This document shows positions 1 to 8,776 of a stretch of 64,000 bases of DNA, one piece after another. The position numbers were made by a program, and so were the translations under genes. The stretch is taken from positions 1 through 64,000 of the forward strand of contig JAJDTB010000057.1 of the NCBI GenBank assembly GCA_022827345.1. Direction: 5' to 3'. Below the pieces are notes generated by a model. That model made no database searches and was not told the origin of the DNA. It saw only the letters and a list, made by a program, of their open reading frames with translations. This DNA comes from Gemmatimonadota bacterium. GTDB taxonomy: Bacteria; Gemmatimonadota; Gemmatimonadetes; Longimicrobiales; Gaopeijiaceae. Each line of letters opens with the position of its first letter. Within the stretch, counting starts at the first letter, position 1.

Positions 1-470
1 GAGGCGCAGTGGTCGACGGCCGCGAAGAGCCAGCACCAGCCCTCCTCCTTCGTCCAGAACCGCGACGCGTCCGTGCCCCAGAGCTCGTCCGGCTTCTCGG
101 TCCGGATCCGGCCGCTGTGGGTCCGGTCTCCGCGGGGATGCCCGCGTCGCACCGGCGCCAGCAGCCCGTGCTCTCGCATCAGGCGGAGCACCCGGTTCTT
201 GCCGACCCGGATCCCCTTGGCCGCAAGCCGCGCCTTCACCTTCCGGTGGCCCTCGCCGAGGAACGGACTCGCCTTCAGCACCGTCCGGATCTCTTCCACC
301 AGCTCCTCGTCGCTCAGTGCCGTCTTCGGGCCCCGCTTCCCGGGCTGTCGGCGATCGGACTCCGGCGGATTGCCGAGTCTCGGACGCAACGCGTACACGC
401 TCGAACGCGCGACCCTCCACGTCTCGCACACCATCGTCAGCGGATACCTCCGCCTCGTCGCCGGACTCAC
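1..470 (-). CDS. IS3-type transposase OrfB, integrase core (partial)
   Basis: This is the second transposase frame of the insertion sequence; its 3' end lies beyond position 1. The frame opens at a GTG overlapping the OrfA stop (GTGA), so it may be made by coupling or frameshifting, as is known for IS3 elements. About 156 codons are open without a stop. Visible are an HTH_21-like stretch (SDEELVEEIRTVLKASPFLG, then EGHRKVKARL) and the beginning of the rve/DDE core (ELWGTDASRFWT), whose Asp would be the first catalytic acid. The other catalytic residues lie outside the window, so activity cannot be judged. Confidence 0.8.
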   Translation of the reverse strand, partial: MSPATRRRYPLTMVCETWRVARSSVYALRPRLGNPPESDRRQPGKRGPKTALSDEELVEEIRTVLKASPFLGEGHRKVKARLAAKGIRVGKNRVLRLMREHGLLAPVRRGHPRGDRTHSGRIRTEKPDELWGTDASRFWTKEEGWCWLFAAVDHCA

Positions 471-829
471 CCGTCCATGCGCCTCAAGAGCTTCCTCAGC
501 TCGTCCCCGAACCCCCTTTTTTCGAGAAGCTCCGCCTGCAACTCGACCCGCATCGTCATCTCCCCCAGCTTCGCCCGGGTCCGCATCAGCTCGCCTCCCG
601 GCCGGTTCTTCTTCTTCAGGCCCTGCTGGCCGCCCTCCAGGAACTCCCGCCGCCACCGCTCCAGCTCCGGCGGCGCAACCCGAATCTCCCGGCTCACCTC
701 GCCGATGTCCTCGCCGCGCAGCAACCGCAACACCACCTCGGCCTTCCGCTGCGCGCTCCACCGCTTGGGGAGGCCGGCCGGCCTCCCCAAGCCGCCCGCT
801 CTGTCCTGCTCTTCCGTACTCCGAGACAT
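467..829 (-). CDS. IS3-type transposase OrfA (helix-turn-helix)
   Basis: A 120-residue basic protein with a transposase_8-type DNA-binding domain: 'RWSAQRKAEVVLRLLRGEDI' is the first helix region, followed by 'EVSREIRVAPPELERWRREF', the recognition part. The charged C-terminal half (about residues 70-115) looks like the leucine-zipper coiled coil used by IS3 OrfA proteins for multimerisation. Size and position directly upstream of OrfB fit the family. OrfA binds the element ends and, in known elements, is fused to OrfB by programmed frameshifting. Confidence 0.8.
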   Translation of the reverse strand: MSRSTEEQDRAGGLGRPAGLPKRWSAQRKAEVVLRLLRGEDIGEVSREIRVAPPELERWRREFLEGGQQGLKKKNRPGGELMRTRAKLGEMTMRVELQAELLEKRGFGDELRKLLRRMDG

Positions 830-865
830 CGTGTGCCTCCGCTCCCTTGGACCCCGGATGGCTTG

Positions 866-895
866 CTAAAGTACTGTCCAAGAAAATCGGGGGCA
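866..895. repeat. putative terminal inverted repeat of the IS element
   Basis: On the reverse strand this reads TGCCCCCGATTTTCTTGGAC and continues with AGTACTTTAG. It begins with TG, as IS3-family termini do, and lies just upstream of OrfA. The flank changes to AT-rich sequence immediately outside. The partner repeat is outside the window, so this is a positional inference. Confidence 0.35.
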
Positions 896-1002
896 CTATA
901 CTAATATGATAGTTACATCCGGGAACCAAGGCGCACCACAGGCGCGAAAAGCGTTCCAGCTGAAACGCGCTCGCCCTCTTCGATACTAAATATTCTAGTT
1001 AA

Positions 1003-2658
1003 CTATTGCGATTCCCCCCGCGCCGGCGGAAAGAAAATGGCGCTCGACCCCGGAAAACGCGCGCCAAGTTCCCGCAGAATCACCTCAGCCTCCTCGACCG
1101 TCACCCGGCTCGCCGCGGAAGCCCAGAACCCGTTGACCTCGTCAAACCCGAATCCCGCCTCGCCGATATCGGCCAAGCCCGCCCGGAACCCGTCCGGATC
1201 CCAGTCCTCCCTGCCCCCCGGCCGCACCCGCGTGGACGCGATCGCCTCCTCCAGCCCGTCCGGCGGGATGTCCCCCTCCACCCCCACATACATCCTGAAC
1301 ATCGCCGCGTACATGACGCCCCGGACGTAGGACACCTTCCACGCCCACTCCTCGGACGCCGGCGTCAACTCCACATCCGGCGGCTCGGCAATCAGCCAGT
1401 CTTCGACAAAGCCGGTGATCATGCCACCCTCGGGCGACGGATCCGGCAGGCTCCACTGATTGTGCGCCACCATGAGCGTCACCCCGAGCTCGGGCCACGC
1501 AAACCCCTCGGTCCTCCAGCCGAACATGTGACCGCCCGCATGATCGAACGACCAACGCCGGGTGCCGTAGTCACTGAGCCGCCACACCAGGCCGCTGGTC
1601 ACCCCGGGGGCAAGCTCGTCCTCGTATTGCGGCGTCAGCATCTCCTCGACGGTCTCGGCCGCGAGCACCCTGTAGCCGTTGTACTCGCCGCCGTTCATCA
1701 TGGCCGTCAGCAGCCGCACGTGATCGGCGGGCTTCGCCACCACGCCGCCGGCCGGGTAGTGACTGAAGTACAGCGGCACGCTCGGAACCCACGCCGAACC
1801 CATGCGCGCGTAGCCCGTGCTCATGTTCTCCCAGATGTCCGGCCGCACGTAGTCCTCGTGCTGAGCGGGCGGATACTGTGACGACTCCATCCCCAGCGGG
1901 TCCATGATGTGCCGCTGCACGTAGTCCGAAAACGACAACCCGTCCGGGTTGGCCGTCTGCACAATCAGTCCAAGCGTCGCGATGCCTGGGTTGGAATAGT
2001 TGTATTGAGTGCCGACCTTGCCGATCCAGAACGGGGTCGTCCGCCCGAGCAGTGGGCTTGTGTCGCTGGCGTAGCTTGCGCGGAGTGCCTCTTCGAGCGG
2101 CACGGGCTTGTCCCACACTCCCCTGGCGCCGCCGCCGGATAGCCCGGAGCGATGCGTAAGCAGATCGTGGACCGTGACGTCCCGGTCGCCGAGCGGGTTG
2201 TGCACCTCGAAGGGCAGGTGTTGGCTGACCGGGTCGTCCAGCGCGATCACGCCCCGGTCGACCAGGTGCATGATCGCGGTGGCCGTGTAGGTCTTCCCAA
2301 GGGAGCCGGAGTGGTACACGGTCTGGGGCGTCATCGGCTTCGAGCTCGCCACGTCGGCCCACCCGAAGCCGGCCTCCCAGATGAGCTCGCCGCGGTAGCC
2401 CATGGCGAGGTTGAGGCCGGGGGTGCCGTGCGCACGCATTGCGTGCAGGACGTAGTCGCGGGTGGCGTCGATGAGCCGGCTCTCGAAGGCGCGGTCGGTG
2501 TAGACGGATTCGGTGATTGGGATGTCGGGTAGCGCGCTGGGGGCCCGTTGCTGAGGCTCGCATGCGGCGACGGCCATTGGCCCAAGGAGCACCAGGAGGC
2601 GCGCGGCGGGCGAGCTCGCGAAGCGGCTTCGGCGAGGGGAGCGGATTCGGGGAGTCAT
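1003..2658 (-). CDS. serine hydrolase lipoprotein (beta-lactamase / class C PBP family)
   Basis: A beta-lactamase-fold serine hydrolase (PF00144 type), probably a D-aminopeptidase, esterase or DD-peptidase-like enzyme rather than a true beta-lactamase. From the ATG at 2658 (551 aa, with GGAGG six bases upstream) there is an arginine-rich n-region, a hydrophobic stretch and a lipobox with Cys33 (VAAC), so it should be a membrane-anchored lipoprotein. The catalytic motifs are present: Ser119-Leu-Gly-Lys122 (SxxK) and Tyr221-Ser-Asn223 (YxN), with an HAGG segment in the place of the KTG triad. An alternative ATG at 2685 overlaps the stop of the upstream ankyrin gene (ATGA) and would add nine residues. 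The C-terminal 100 residues are a family-variable extension. The substrate is unknown. Confidence 0.85.
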   Translation of the reverse strand: MTPRIRSPRRSRFASSPAARLLVLLGPMAVAACEPQQRAPSALPDIPITESVYTDRAFESRLIDATRDYVLHAMRAHGTPGLNLAMGYRGELIWEAGFGWADVASSKPMTPQTVYHSGSLGKTYTATAIMHLVDRGVIALDDPVSQHLPFEVHNPLGDRDVTVHDLLTHRSGLSGGGARGVWDKPVPLEEALRASYASDTSPLLGRTTPFWIGKVGTQYNYSNPGIATLGLIVQTANPDGLSFSDYVQRHIMDPLGMESSQYPPAQHEDYVRPDIWENMSTGYARMGSAWVPSVPLYFSHYPAGGVVAKPADHVRLLTAMMNGGEYNGYRVLAAETVEEMLTPQYEDELAPGVTSGLVWRLSDYGTRRWSFDHAGGHMFGWRTEGFAWPELGVTLMVAHNQWSLPDPSPEGGMITGFVEDWLIAEPPDVELTPASEEWAWKVSYVRGVMYAAMFRMYVGVEGDIPPDGLEEAIASTRVRPGGREDWDPDGFRAGLADIGEAGFGFDEVNGFWASAASRVTVEEAEVILRELGARFPGSSAIFFPPARGESQ

Positions 2659-2681
2659 CGTCGCCTCCGGAAGTGAGTGGT

Positions 2682-3497
<816 letters not shown>

Positions 3498-3670
3498 GGA
3501 GTGCCCCGAAGAAGCTCGCAGAGCGCCGCGACCGCCTGATCGCAGCTTTCCAAACCGTGCCGCCGCGGCGTACCTTGCGTCAGGCCAGTACACTGCGGCG
3601 GCGAGACTTGTGTCCAAGCCTGACGGACCATCCCGGGTGCCGCAACCCAAGCGCACAAGGAGTGCTCGTC

Positions 3671-5350
3671 ATGCGCATCTTCGCCGTCCTCGCCGTTGCG
3701 TCCCTCGCCGCAAGTCCCACCCTGGTCGCGCATGCCCAGCCGGACCGCTCCGGCACGATGGCGGGCCGCTCCACCGTCTACGCGCCGAATGGGGTCGTCG
3801 CCAGCAGCCAGCCACTCGCTACCGGTGCCGGGCTGGCCGTGCTGCAGCGCGGCGGCAATGCGATCGATGCCGCCGTGACCACCGCCGCCATGCTGAACGT
3901 GGTCGAGCCCATGATGACCGGCGTCGGCGGCGACATGTTCGCGATCGTCTGGCTGGCCGACGAGCAGCGCATGGTGGGACTGAACGCGAGCGGACGCGCC
4001 GGCGCGCTGATGACCCGGGAAGAGCTGGTTGACCGAGGTCACGAGAGCATGCCTCGCTCGGGCGCCGAGACGATCACCGTCCCCGGCGCCCTCGCAGGTT
4101 GGCAGACGCTGCTCGACACCCATGGCACGATCTCGCTCGCCGAAGCGCTCGAGCCCGCGATCCGGATGGCGGAGGAGGGATTCCCGGCGAGCCCGGTCAT
4201 CGTCGACTTCTGGGAGGGCGCGCAGGAGATGCTCAGCCGGGACGAGGGCGCGCGGGCGACCTTCCTGATCGACGGCAAGCGGGCTCCGCGCGCGGGCGAA
4301 TGGTTCAGCAACCCCGACTTCGCGCGCACGCTGCGCCTCATCGCAAAGGGCGGGCCGGACGTGCTGTATGGCGGGAAGCTGGGTGAAGAGATCGTGCAGC
4401 GCGTCTCCGAGCTGGGCGGCTTCCTCACCATGGACGATCTGCGGTCGCATCGCGTGGACTGGGTCGAGACTATCTCCGTCCCGTACCGGGGCTATCGCCT
4501 CCATGAACTGCCGCCCAACGGCCAGGGGATCGCCGCCCTTGAAATCCTCAGACTCCTGGAGCCGTTCGATCTGCAAGCCATGGGACACAATTCCGTCGCG
4601 TACCTGCACCACCTCATCGAGGCCAAGAAGCTCGCGTACGCCGACCTGGAGCATTTCGTCGGCGATCCGTCCACCATGGAGGTTTCACCGGACGAGCTGC
4701 TCAGCGACGCGTTCATCGATTCGCGCAGGGCGCTGCTCGACCCGGAGCGCGCGATCGAGCGGGCCGATCCCGGAACCGCGATCACCGCGAGCGAGACGAC
4801 GTACTTCACCGTCGCCGATCGGCATGGCAACATGGTGTCGTTCATCAACAGCATCGCCAGCGCGTTCGGGTCGGGCGTGGTGGTTCCGGGGACCGGATTC
4901 GCGCTGCAGAATCGCGGCGTGGGGTTTTCGCTCGACGCAGGGAGCGCAAACGCGGTGGCACCGGGACGGCGGCCGTTCCATACGATCATTCCGGCCTTCG
5001 TGACGAAGACGGCGGCCGATGGACGGGAGGAGCCGTGGCTGAGTTATGGGGTGATGGGCGGCGCAATGCAGCCCCAGGGCCACGTCCAGGTGCTGCTCAA
5101 CCTCGTGGAGTTCGGCATGGACCTGCAGGGGGCGCTGGACGCTGCGCGCTTCAATCACCTGGACGGGAATCGAGTGGCGATCGAGCCTGTCGTCCCGCTC
5201 GAGGTGCGCCGACAGCTGGAAGCGATGGGGCACGTGCTGGCCGACCCCGAGGGCGTGTTTTTCGGCGGCGGGCAGGCGATCATGCGGCTGGAGCGGGGAT
5301 GGGCGGCCGCCTCGGAACCACGAATGGACGGGATGGCGGCCGGGCACTGA
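3671..5350 (+). CDS. ggt: gamma-glutamyltransferase (Ntn hydrolase)
   Basis: Cleaves or transfers the gamma-glutamyl group of glutathione and related compounds, usually in the periplasm. From ATG 3671 (AAGGAG upstream) it encodes 559 residues with a Sec signal peptide ending near 'AHAQ'. The precursor has the large-subunit start 'GVVASSQPLATGAGLAVLQR' and the GGNAIDAAV motif. The autoprocessing site is at 'ETTYFTVAD', where Thr376 would become the N-terminal nucleophile of the small subunit. Downstream 'GSGVVVPGTGF' and 'FHTIIPAFV' match the small subunit. Length matches the family. In-frame codons upstream of 3671 do not look like coding sequence. It is monocistronic and convergent with the next gene. 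Confidence 0.93.
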   Translation: MRIFAVLAVASLAASPTLVAHAQPDRSGTMAGRSTVYAPNGVVASSQPLATGAGLAVLQRGGNAIDAAVTTAAMLNVVEPMMTGVGGDMFAIVWLADEQRMVGLNASGRAGALMTREELVDRGHESMPRSGAETITVPGALAGWQTLLDTHGTISLAEALEPAIRMAEEGFPASPVIVDFWEGAQEMLSRDEGARATFLIDGKRAPRAGEWFSNPDFARTLRLIAKGGPDVLYGGKLGEEIVQRVSELGGFLTMDDLRSHRVDWVETISVPYRGYRLHELPPNGQGIAALEILRLLEPFDLQAMGHNSVAYLHHLIEAKKLAYADLEHFVGDPSTMEVSPDELLSDAFIDSRRALLDPERAIERADPGTAITASETTYFTVADRHGNMVSFINSIASAFGSGVVVPGTGFALQNRGVGFSLDAGSANAVAPGRRPFHTIIPAFVTKTAADGREEPWLSYGVMGGAMQPQGHVQVLLNLVEFGMDLQGALDAARFNHLDGNRVAIEPVVPLEVRRQLEAMGHVLADPEGVFFGGGQAIMRLERGWAAASEPRMDGMAAGH

Positions 5351-5365
5351 GACGCCGGGGGACGC

Positions 5366-6871
5366 CTACTGGCAGCCTCCCCTCTGCCTCCGGTTCAGGA
5401 AGTCGTACTCCGCATCTTCCTGGCCTGCGCCCGCGGGCGCTCCGGCGGCGACGAGTGCTTCGACGACCGACTCGTACTTCAGTGCCCTGGCCTGGTCGAG
5501 CGCCGTGAGGCCTTCGGGGGATGTCCTGGCGAGGTCCACGCCCGCGTCCACGAGCAGCTGCACCTTCTCCAGGGTTTCCCGCTCGTGCTCCGGCGTGCAG
5601 ACGAACTGGTAGACCCAGGGCCTTCCTGCGTTGGCCATGCCCACGGCCGCCATGAGTGCCGTGGTGATCTCCAGTTGCCGCGCCGCAAAGATCCCGGAGG
5701 TCAGGGCGCCGTCGCTGCCGGCGAAGTACTCGCTCCGGTGGACGAACCGGGGGTCGGCGCCGTGCTCGAGCAGGCTGCGCAGGATGCCCGCCGTGCCGAA
5801 ACGGGCGGCCAGCCATACCGGACGGGCGCCGATCCAGCCGTTGTGGAAGTAGAAGGCCTGGTTTGACCCGCGCTGATGGGGTGTGAAGGTCGCAATCGGG
5901 AGGCTGAAGTCGGCCCCGTGCTCCAGGAGCAGGTCGACCGAGCGCTGGTCGTGGCGCAGAATCGCGGCGTGCAGTGCCGTGAACCTCTCGGATCCGGCGT
6001 CGGGGTCCGCGCCGGCCTCCAGCAGGAACTCCACGAGGTCTCCGAAGCGCCCGGGACGAAATCCCTCCCGGCCGCCCACCGTGTAGGGACCGCCCGATGA
6101 GAAGGTCGGCTCGGTTACCTGAGTGCGGAAGTTGGCGTAGGCGGCCATGGCCAATGCGCTGACGCCGAACCCGGATCTGTCGTTCAGGTCGGCACCGCCG
6201 GCCACCAGGTGCCGCGCCGATTCCACATCGCCCACCCGCGCTGCGAACAGCAGGGCGGTGTTGCCGCCGTGCTCGAACCAACCCTGGTTCTGAATGTGCG
6301 TATGGGGTTCGTGCGCCCTCATCTCCACCGTGACCACCGTTCGGACGTGCACATCGGCTCCGTGTTCCACCAGGACCCTCGTCACGTCAGGCGCGAGGTT
6401 CAACACCGCCCACATGAGTGCGGTCTGGTTCCGCGGCCCCGTGGCGTCCGGGTTCGCTCCGTTCTCCAGGAGCATCTCCGCCACCCGCGCGCTCCCCGCC
6501 CGTGCTGCGGCCATGAGGGGCGTCTCTCCGTGGCGCAATGCCCGGTTCGGATCCGCACCGGCATCCAACAGCAGCCCGGCCACCGCCACACCGCCGTTCT
6601 CGCCGGCGGCCCAGAGCGGCGTCGCACCCAGGTCGTTGGCCCGGTTCACATCCGCACCGGCCTCGATCAGCAGTTCCACGCTCTCGGGCAGATCGCGGTG
6701 GCTGGCCCACAGGAGCGCCGTTGAACCGTCGCCCGCCGTGGCGTTCACGTCCACACCTTCCTCGACCAGCGCGCGCAGAGCCGCCTCGTCGCCGTTCCTG
6801 GCGGCTTCCACCACCGGAGGCGGGTCGCCCGCCGCGGCGAGGACCGCCATGAGTGCCAGGGACAGCATCAT
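5366..6871 (-). CDS. secreted ankyrin-repeat protein
   Basis: From the double ATG at 6871 this encodes 501 residues with a short signal peptide (MMLSLALMAVLAAAG), so it is probably periplasmic. About ten ankyrin units follow, for example 'DGSTALLWASHRDLPESVEL', 'GATPLWAAGENGGVAV', 'TPLMAAARAGS' and 'TALHAAILRHDQ'. The start overlaps the stop of the preceding EF-hand gene by ATGA, so it is the last gene of the DUF1592-DUF1552-FmdB-NHL-EF-hand-ankyrin series. It lacks the C-terminal CVSC ending seen in the ankyrin proteins of the two tandem modules further right. The partner is unknown. Confidence 0.85.
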   Translation of the reverse strand: MMLSLALMAVLAAAGDPPPVVEAARNGDEAALRALVEEGVDVNATAGDGSTALLWASHRDLPESVELLIEAGADVNRANDLGATPLWAAGENGGVAVAGLLLDAGADPNRALRHGETPLMAAARAGSARVAEMLLENGANPDATGPRNQTALMWAVLNLAPDVTRVLVEHGADVHVRTVVTVEMRAHEPHTHIQNQGWFEHGGNTALLFAARVGDVESARHLVAGGADLNDRSGFGVSALAMAAYANFRTQVTEPTFSSGGPYTVGGREGFRPGRFGDLVEFLLEAGADPDAGSERFTALHAAILRHDQRSVDLLLEHGADFSLPIATFTPHQRGSNQAFYFHNGWIGARPVWLAARFGTAGILRSLLEHGADPRFVHRSEYFAGSDGALTSGIFAARQLEITTALMAAVGMANAGRPWVYQFVCTPEHERETLEKVQLLVDAGVDLARTSPEGLTALDQARALKYESVVEALVAAGAPAGAGQEDAEYDFLNRRQRGGCQ

Positions 6872-7524
6872 CCGATCCCCTCTCTTCTCATCAGCATTTG
6901 CAGGTGTTCCTGTGCCACGTACAGACCGCCCTCCCCCTCGTGCCATGTGACCAGCCCGTCTCCGTTCGCGTCCACGCCGTTCCGGAGCTGGAAGGCCAGG
7001 GTGTTGAGCTCGTCGGACAGTTGTTCCGCTTCCTCCGCGGACTCCGTCGCCAGGATGCCCTCGGTGATCTCCAGCATCCTGCGGGCGCGCTCCAGGGTGT
7101 TGCGCACGCAACTCACCACATGCGCTGCGTGTGTCCGCACATTTTCCGACGCATCGGGCGAATCGGCCGCCATCCGGATGTGTTCGATGGTGTTCCGGGA
7201 TGCCTCGAAGAGCCCGAAACCCAGGCCCGGGCCGCTCTCTCTGCGGGTGGGATCCAGAGCGTGAAGCACGTTGCCCGCGTGGGTCTTCATGGCCTGGAGG
7301 TCGCCGGGTCGCTGTTGACCGCCTGCGGCGAAGGCCGCGTATTCGGCCGCGGTGCCGGCTTCTCCCACGGCCTGCCGCAGGAAGCCCAGTTCCGCCACCG
7401 AGGTGGCCTCGGGATTGACTACCTGGAGAATGTGGGCGTGGGCCCCGTTCTGTGCGCCGGCGGTGGCGGTCGGGAGTCCCAGGAGGATCGTGAGTCCTGA
7501 CGCGATCGCGGCACGTGTGATCAC
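6868..7524 (-). CDS. secreted protein of unknown function with one EF-hand loop
   Basis: I do not recognise the family. The 218-residue product starts at a GTG that overlaps the stop of the propeller gene (GTGA). It has a Sec signal peptide ending around 'TATAGAQ'. The middle is helical and His-rich (about residues 75-135), and the C-terminus carries a textbook calcium-binding EF-hand loop, 'DANGDGLVTWHE', with Asp, Asn, Asp, Thr and Glu at positions 1, 3, 5, 9 and 12. Position in a coupled series with a DUF1592 cytochrome suggests a periplasmic accessory role, possibly metal- or haem-related; that is inference. Confidence 0.75.
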   Translation of the reverse strand: MITRAAIASGLTILLGLPTATAGAQNGAHAHILQVVNPEATSVAELGFLRQAVGEAGTAAEYAAFAAGGQQRPGDLQAMKTHAGNVLHALDPTRRESGPGLGFGLFEASRNTIEHIRMAADSPDASENVRTHAAHVVSCVRNTLERARRMLEITEGILATESAEEAEQLSDELNTLAFQLRNGVDANGDGLVTWHEGEGGLYVAQEHLQMLMRREGIG

Positions 7525-8474
7525 CTGTCTTCGACCTTCCGATACTTCCTCAGATACCAGACCTCGGAAGGATCGTCCCAGAACTGGCCCGTGGACGGCG
7601 CCGGAGTGGATGCGTAGACGCTCCCCTGCCCGTCTGCTGCGACCCAGTGGATGGCTTTGGTATCGTCGATGGTGCGCAGCAGCTCGCCGTCGCTGGCCCG
7701 GGCGATCCAGATCCTGGCGTTCACGAGGTCGGCCACGTAGAGCCGGTCACCGTCATCGATCGACAGGCCGTACGGCGAGCCCAGATGCTCCCAGATTTCC
7801 AGGAGGTTGCCGTCAAGGTCGAAGATCTGGATGCGCGCGTTCTCGCGATCACCCACGAGCACCCGGTTGCGTGCGTCGACAACGATGGTGTGCGGCAGGT
7901 TGAACTGTCCCGGCTCGGTGCCCGCCTCGCCCCACGCCGTGACGAAACGGCCGTTGCCATCGTACTTGGCCACCCGGTTGTTCCCATAGCCGTCGGAGAC
8001 GAAGAACTCCCCGTCCGGGCCAAAGGCCACGTCCGTGGGACGATTGAAGAGATCAGGGGTCTCGCCGGCCACTCCGTATTCGCCCAGGGTCATCAGGAGT
8101 TCCCGGCCGTCATGGCTCCACTTCTTGACCTGGTGCCCCTGCCCGTCGACGGTCCAGATCGACCCGTCGGGCCCGACCCGGATTCCGTGCGCCCACTGGG
8201 CGAAGTCCTGATCCCACTGCTCCAGCAGGTTTCCATCGGCGTCCAGCTTCCACACATCGTTGGCATCGCGCCGGAAGGCGTAGACGTTGCCGTCGTCGTC
8301 GACATCCACGGCCGTTACGGTTCCCACTTCCTCGCGGGAGCCGCCCCACCCCTCCACCAGTTCGTAGCCGGTGGCTTGCCCGGGTGTGGGTGCGGCGTCG
8401 GGGGCGGCCTGGCAAGCCAGCCCCGCGCCGATGACGAGGCTTCCCGCCACCAGCCACATTGACCCCTTGCTCAT
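7521..8474 (-). CDS. NHL-repeat / six-bladed beta-propeller lipoprotein
   Basis: 317 residues from ATG 8474 (GGAGG upstream). A lipobox with Cys21 (AGLAC) marks it as a lipoprotein. The rest is a beta-propeller of NHL-like repeats, with recurring 'D.DGNLLEQWD', 'GPDGEFFVSDGYGNNRVAKY' and 'RVLVGDRENARIQIFD' units. Such propellers occur alone as ligand-binding modules or within peptidylglycine-lyase-like enzymes; no catalytic residues can be assigned. Its stop overlaps the start of the EF-hand gene and it lies 28 bases after the FmdB-like gene, so it belongs to the same transcript as the DUF1552 and DUF1592 genes. Confidence 0.85.
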   Translation of the reverse strand: MSKGSMWLVAGSLVIGAGLACQAAPDAAPTPGQATGYELVEGWGGSREEVGTVTAVDVDDDGNVYAFRRDANDVWKLDADGNLLEQWDQDFAQWAHGIRVGPDGSIWTVDGQGHQVKKWSHDGRELLMTLGEYGVAGETPDLFNRPTDVAFGPDGEFFVSDGYGNNRVAKYDGNGRFVTAWGEAGTEPGQFNLPHTIVVDARNRVLVGDRENARIQIFDLDGNLLEIWEHLGSPYGLSIDDGDRLYVADLVNARIWIARASDGELLRTIDDTKAIHWVAADGQGSVYASTPAPSTGQFWDDPSEVWYLRKYRKVEDR

Positions 8475-8502
8475 GGCCGCCTCCCTGGAGTTCCAGCCCG
8501 GT

Positions 8503-8760
8503 TCAGTGGTCTTCCGTAAGATGCTCATGCAACTCCTTGTGATCCTCATGCTGCTTTTCCCGGCGGATCCCGCTCGCGTGCGCCCGGGCGCTCTGCCGCG
8601 CGCGCTTCCTGGTGTAGTCGGAGCTGACCACGTGAAGGGAGATCAGCTTCTCCAGCTCGCGGCTATCGCAGACGGGACACCGGGGCGGGCCGGACGAGCG
8701 CAGGATCAGGCACTCGAACTGCTCACCGCACTCCCGGCACCGGTACTCGAAGATGGGCAT
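8503..8760 (-). CDS. FmdB-family zinc-ribbon protein
   Basis: A small (85 aa) protein of the FmdB / CxxC_CxxC_SSSS family. It opens with 'MPIFEYRCRECG', the family signature, and pairs Cys8-Cys11 with Cys28-Cys31 to form a zinc ribbon. The tail is very rich in His, Glu and Lys ('HEDHKELHEHLTEDH'), which could bind metal. FmdB proteins are thought to regulate or support metabolic operons, but the mechanism is not settled. It is embedded between the DUF1552 gene (16 bases upstream) and the propeller gene, consistent with an operon-specific role. Confidence 0.85.
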   Translation of the reverse strand: MPIFEYRCRECGEQFECLILRSSGPPRCPVCDSRELEKLISLHVVSSDYTRKRARQSARAHASGIRREKQHEDHKELHEHLTEDH

Positions 8761-8776
8761 CGCCCGCCACGTCGGC

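Larger units (their letters stand above)
1..895 (-). mobile_element. IS3-family insertion sequence, right part only
   Basis: Two overlapping minus-strand frames, a helix-turn-helix OrfA and a DDE integrase OrfB, form the arrangement typical of IS3-family elements. The element runs off the left edge, so the far terminal repeat and most of the catalytic core are not visible. The outer end near 895 is inferred from a TGCCCCCGATTTTCTTGGAC-like sequence (reverse strand) before the AT-rich flank; without the partner repeat the boundary is tentative. Confidence 0.75.
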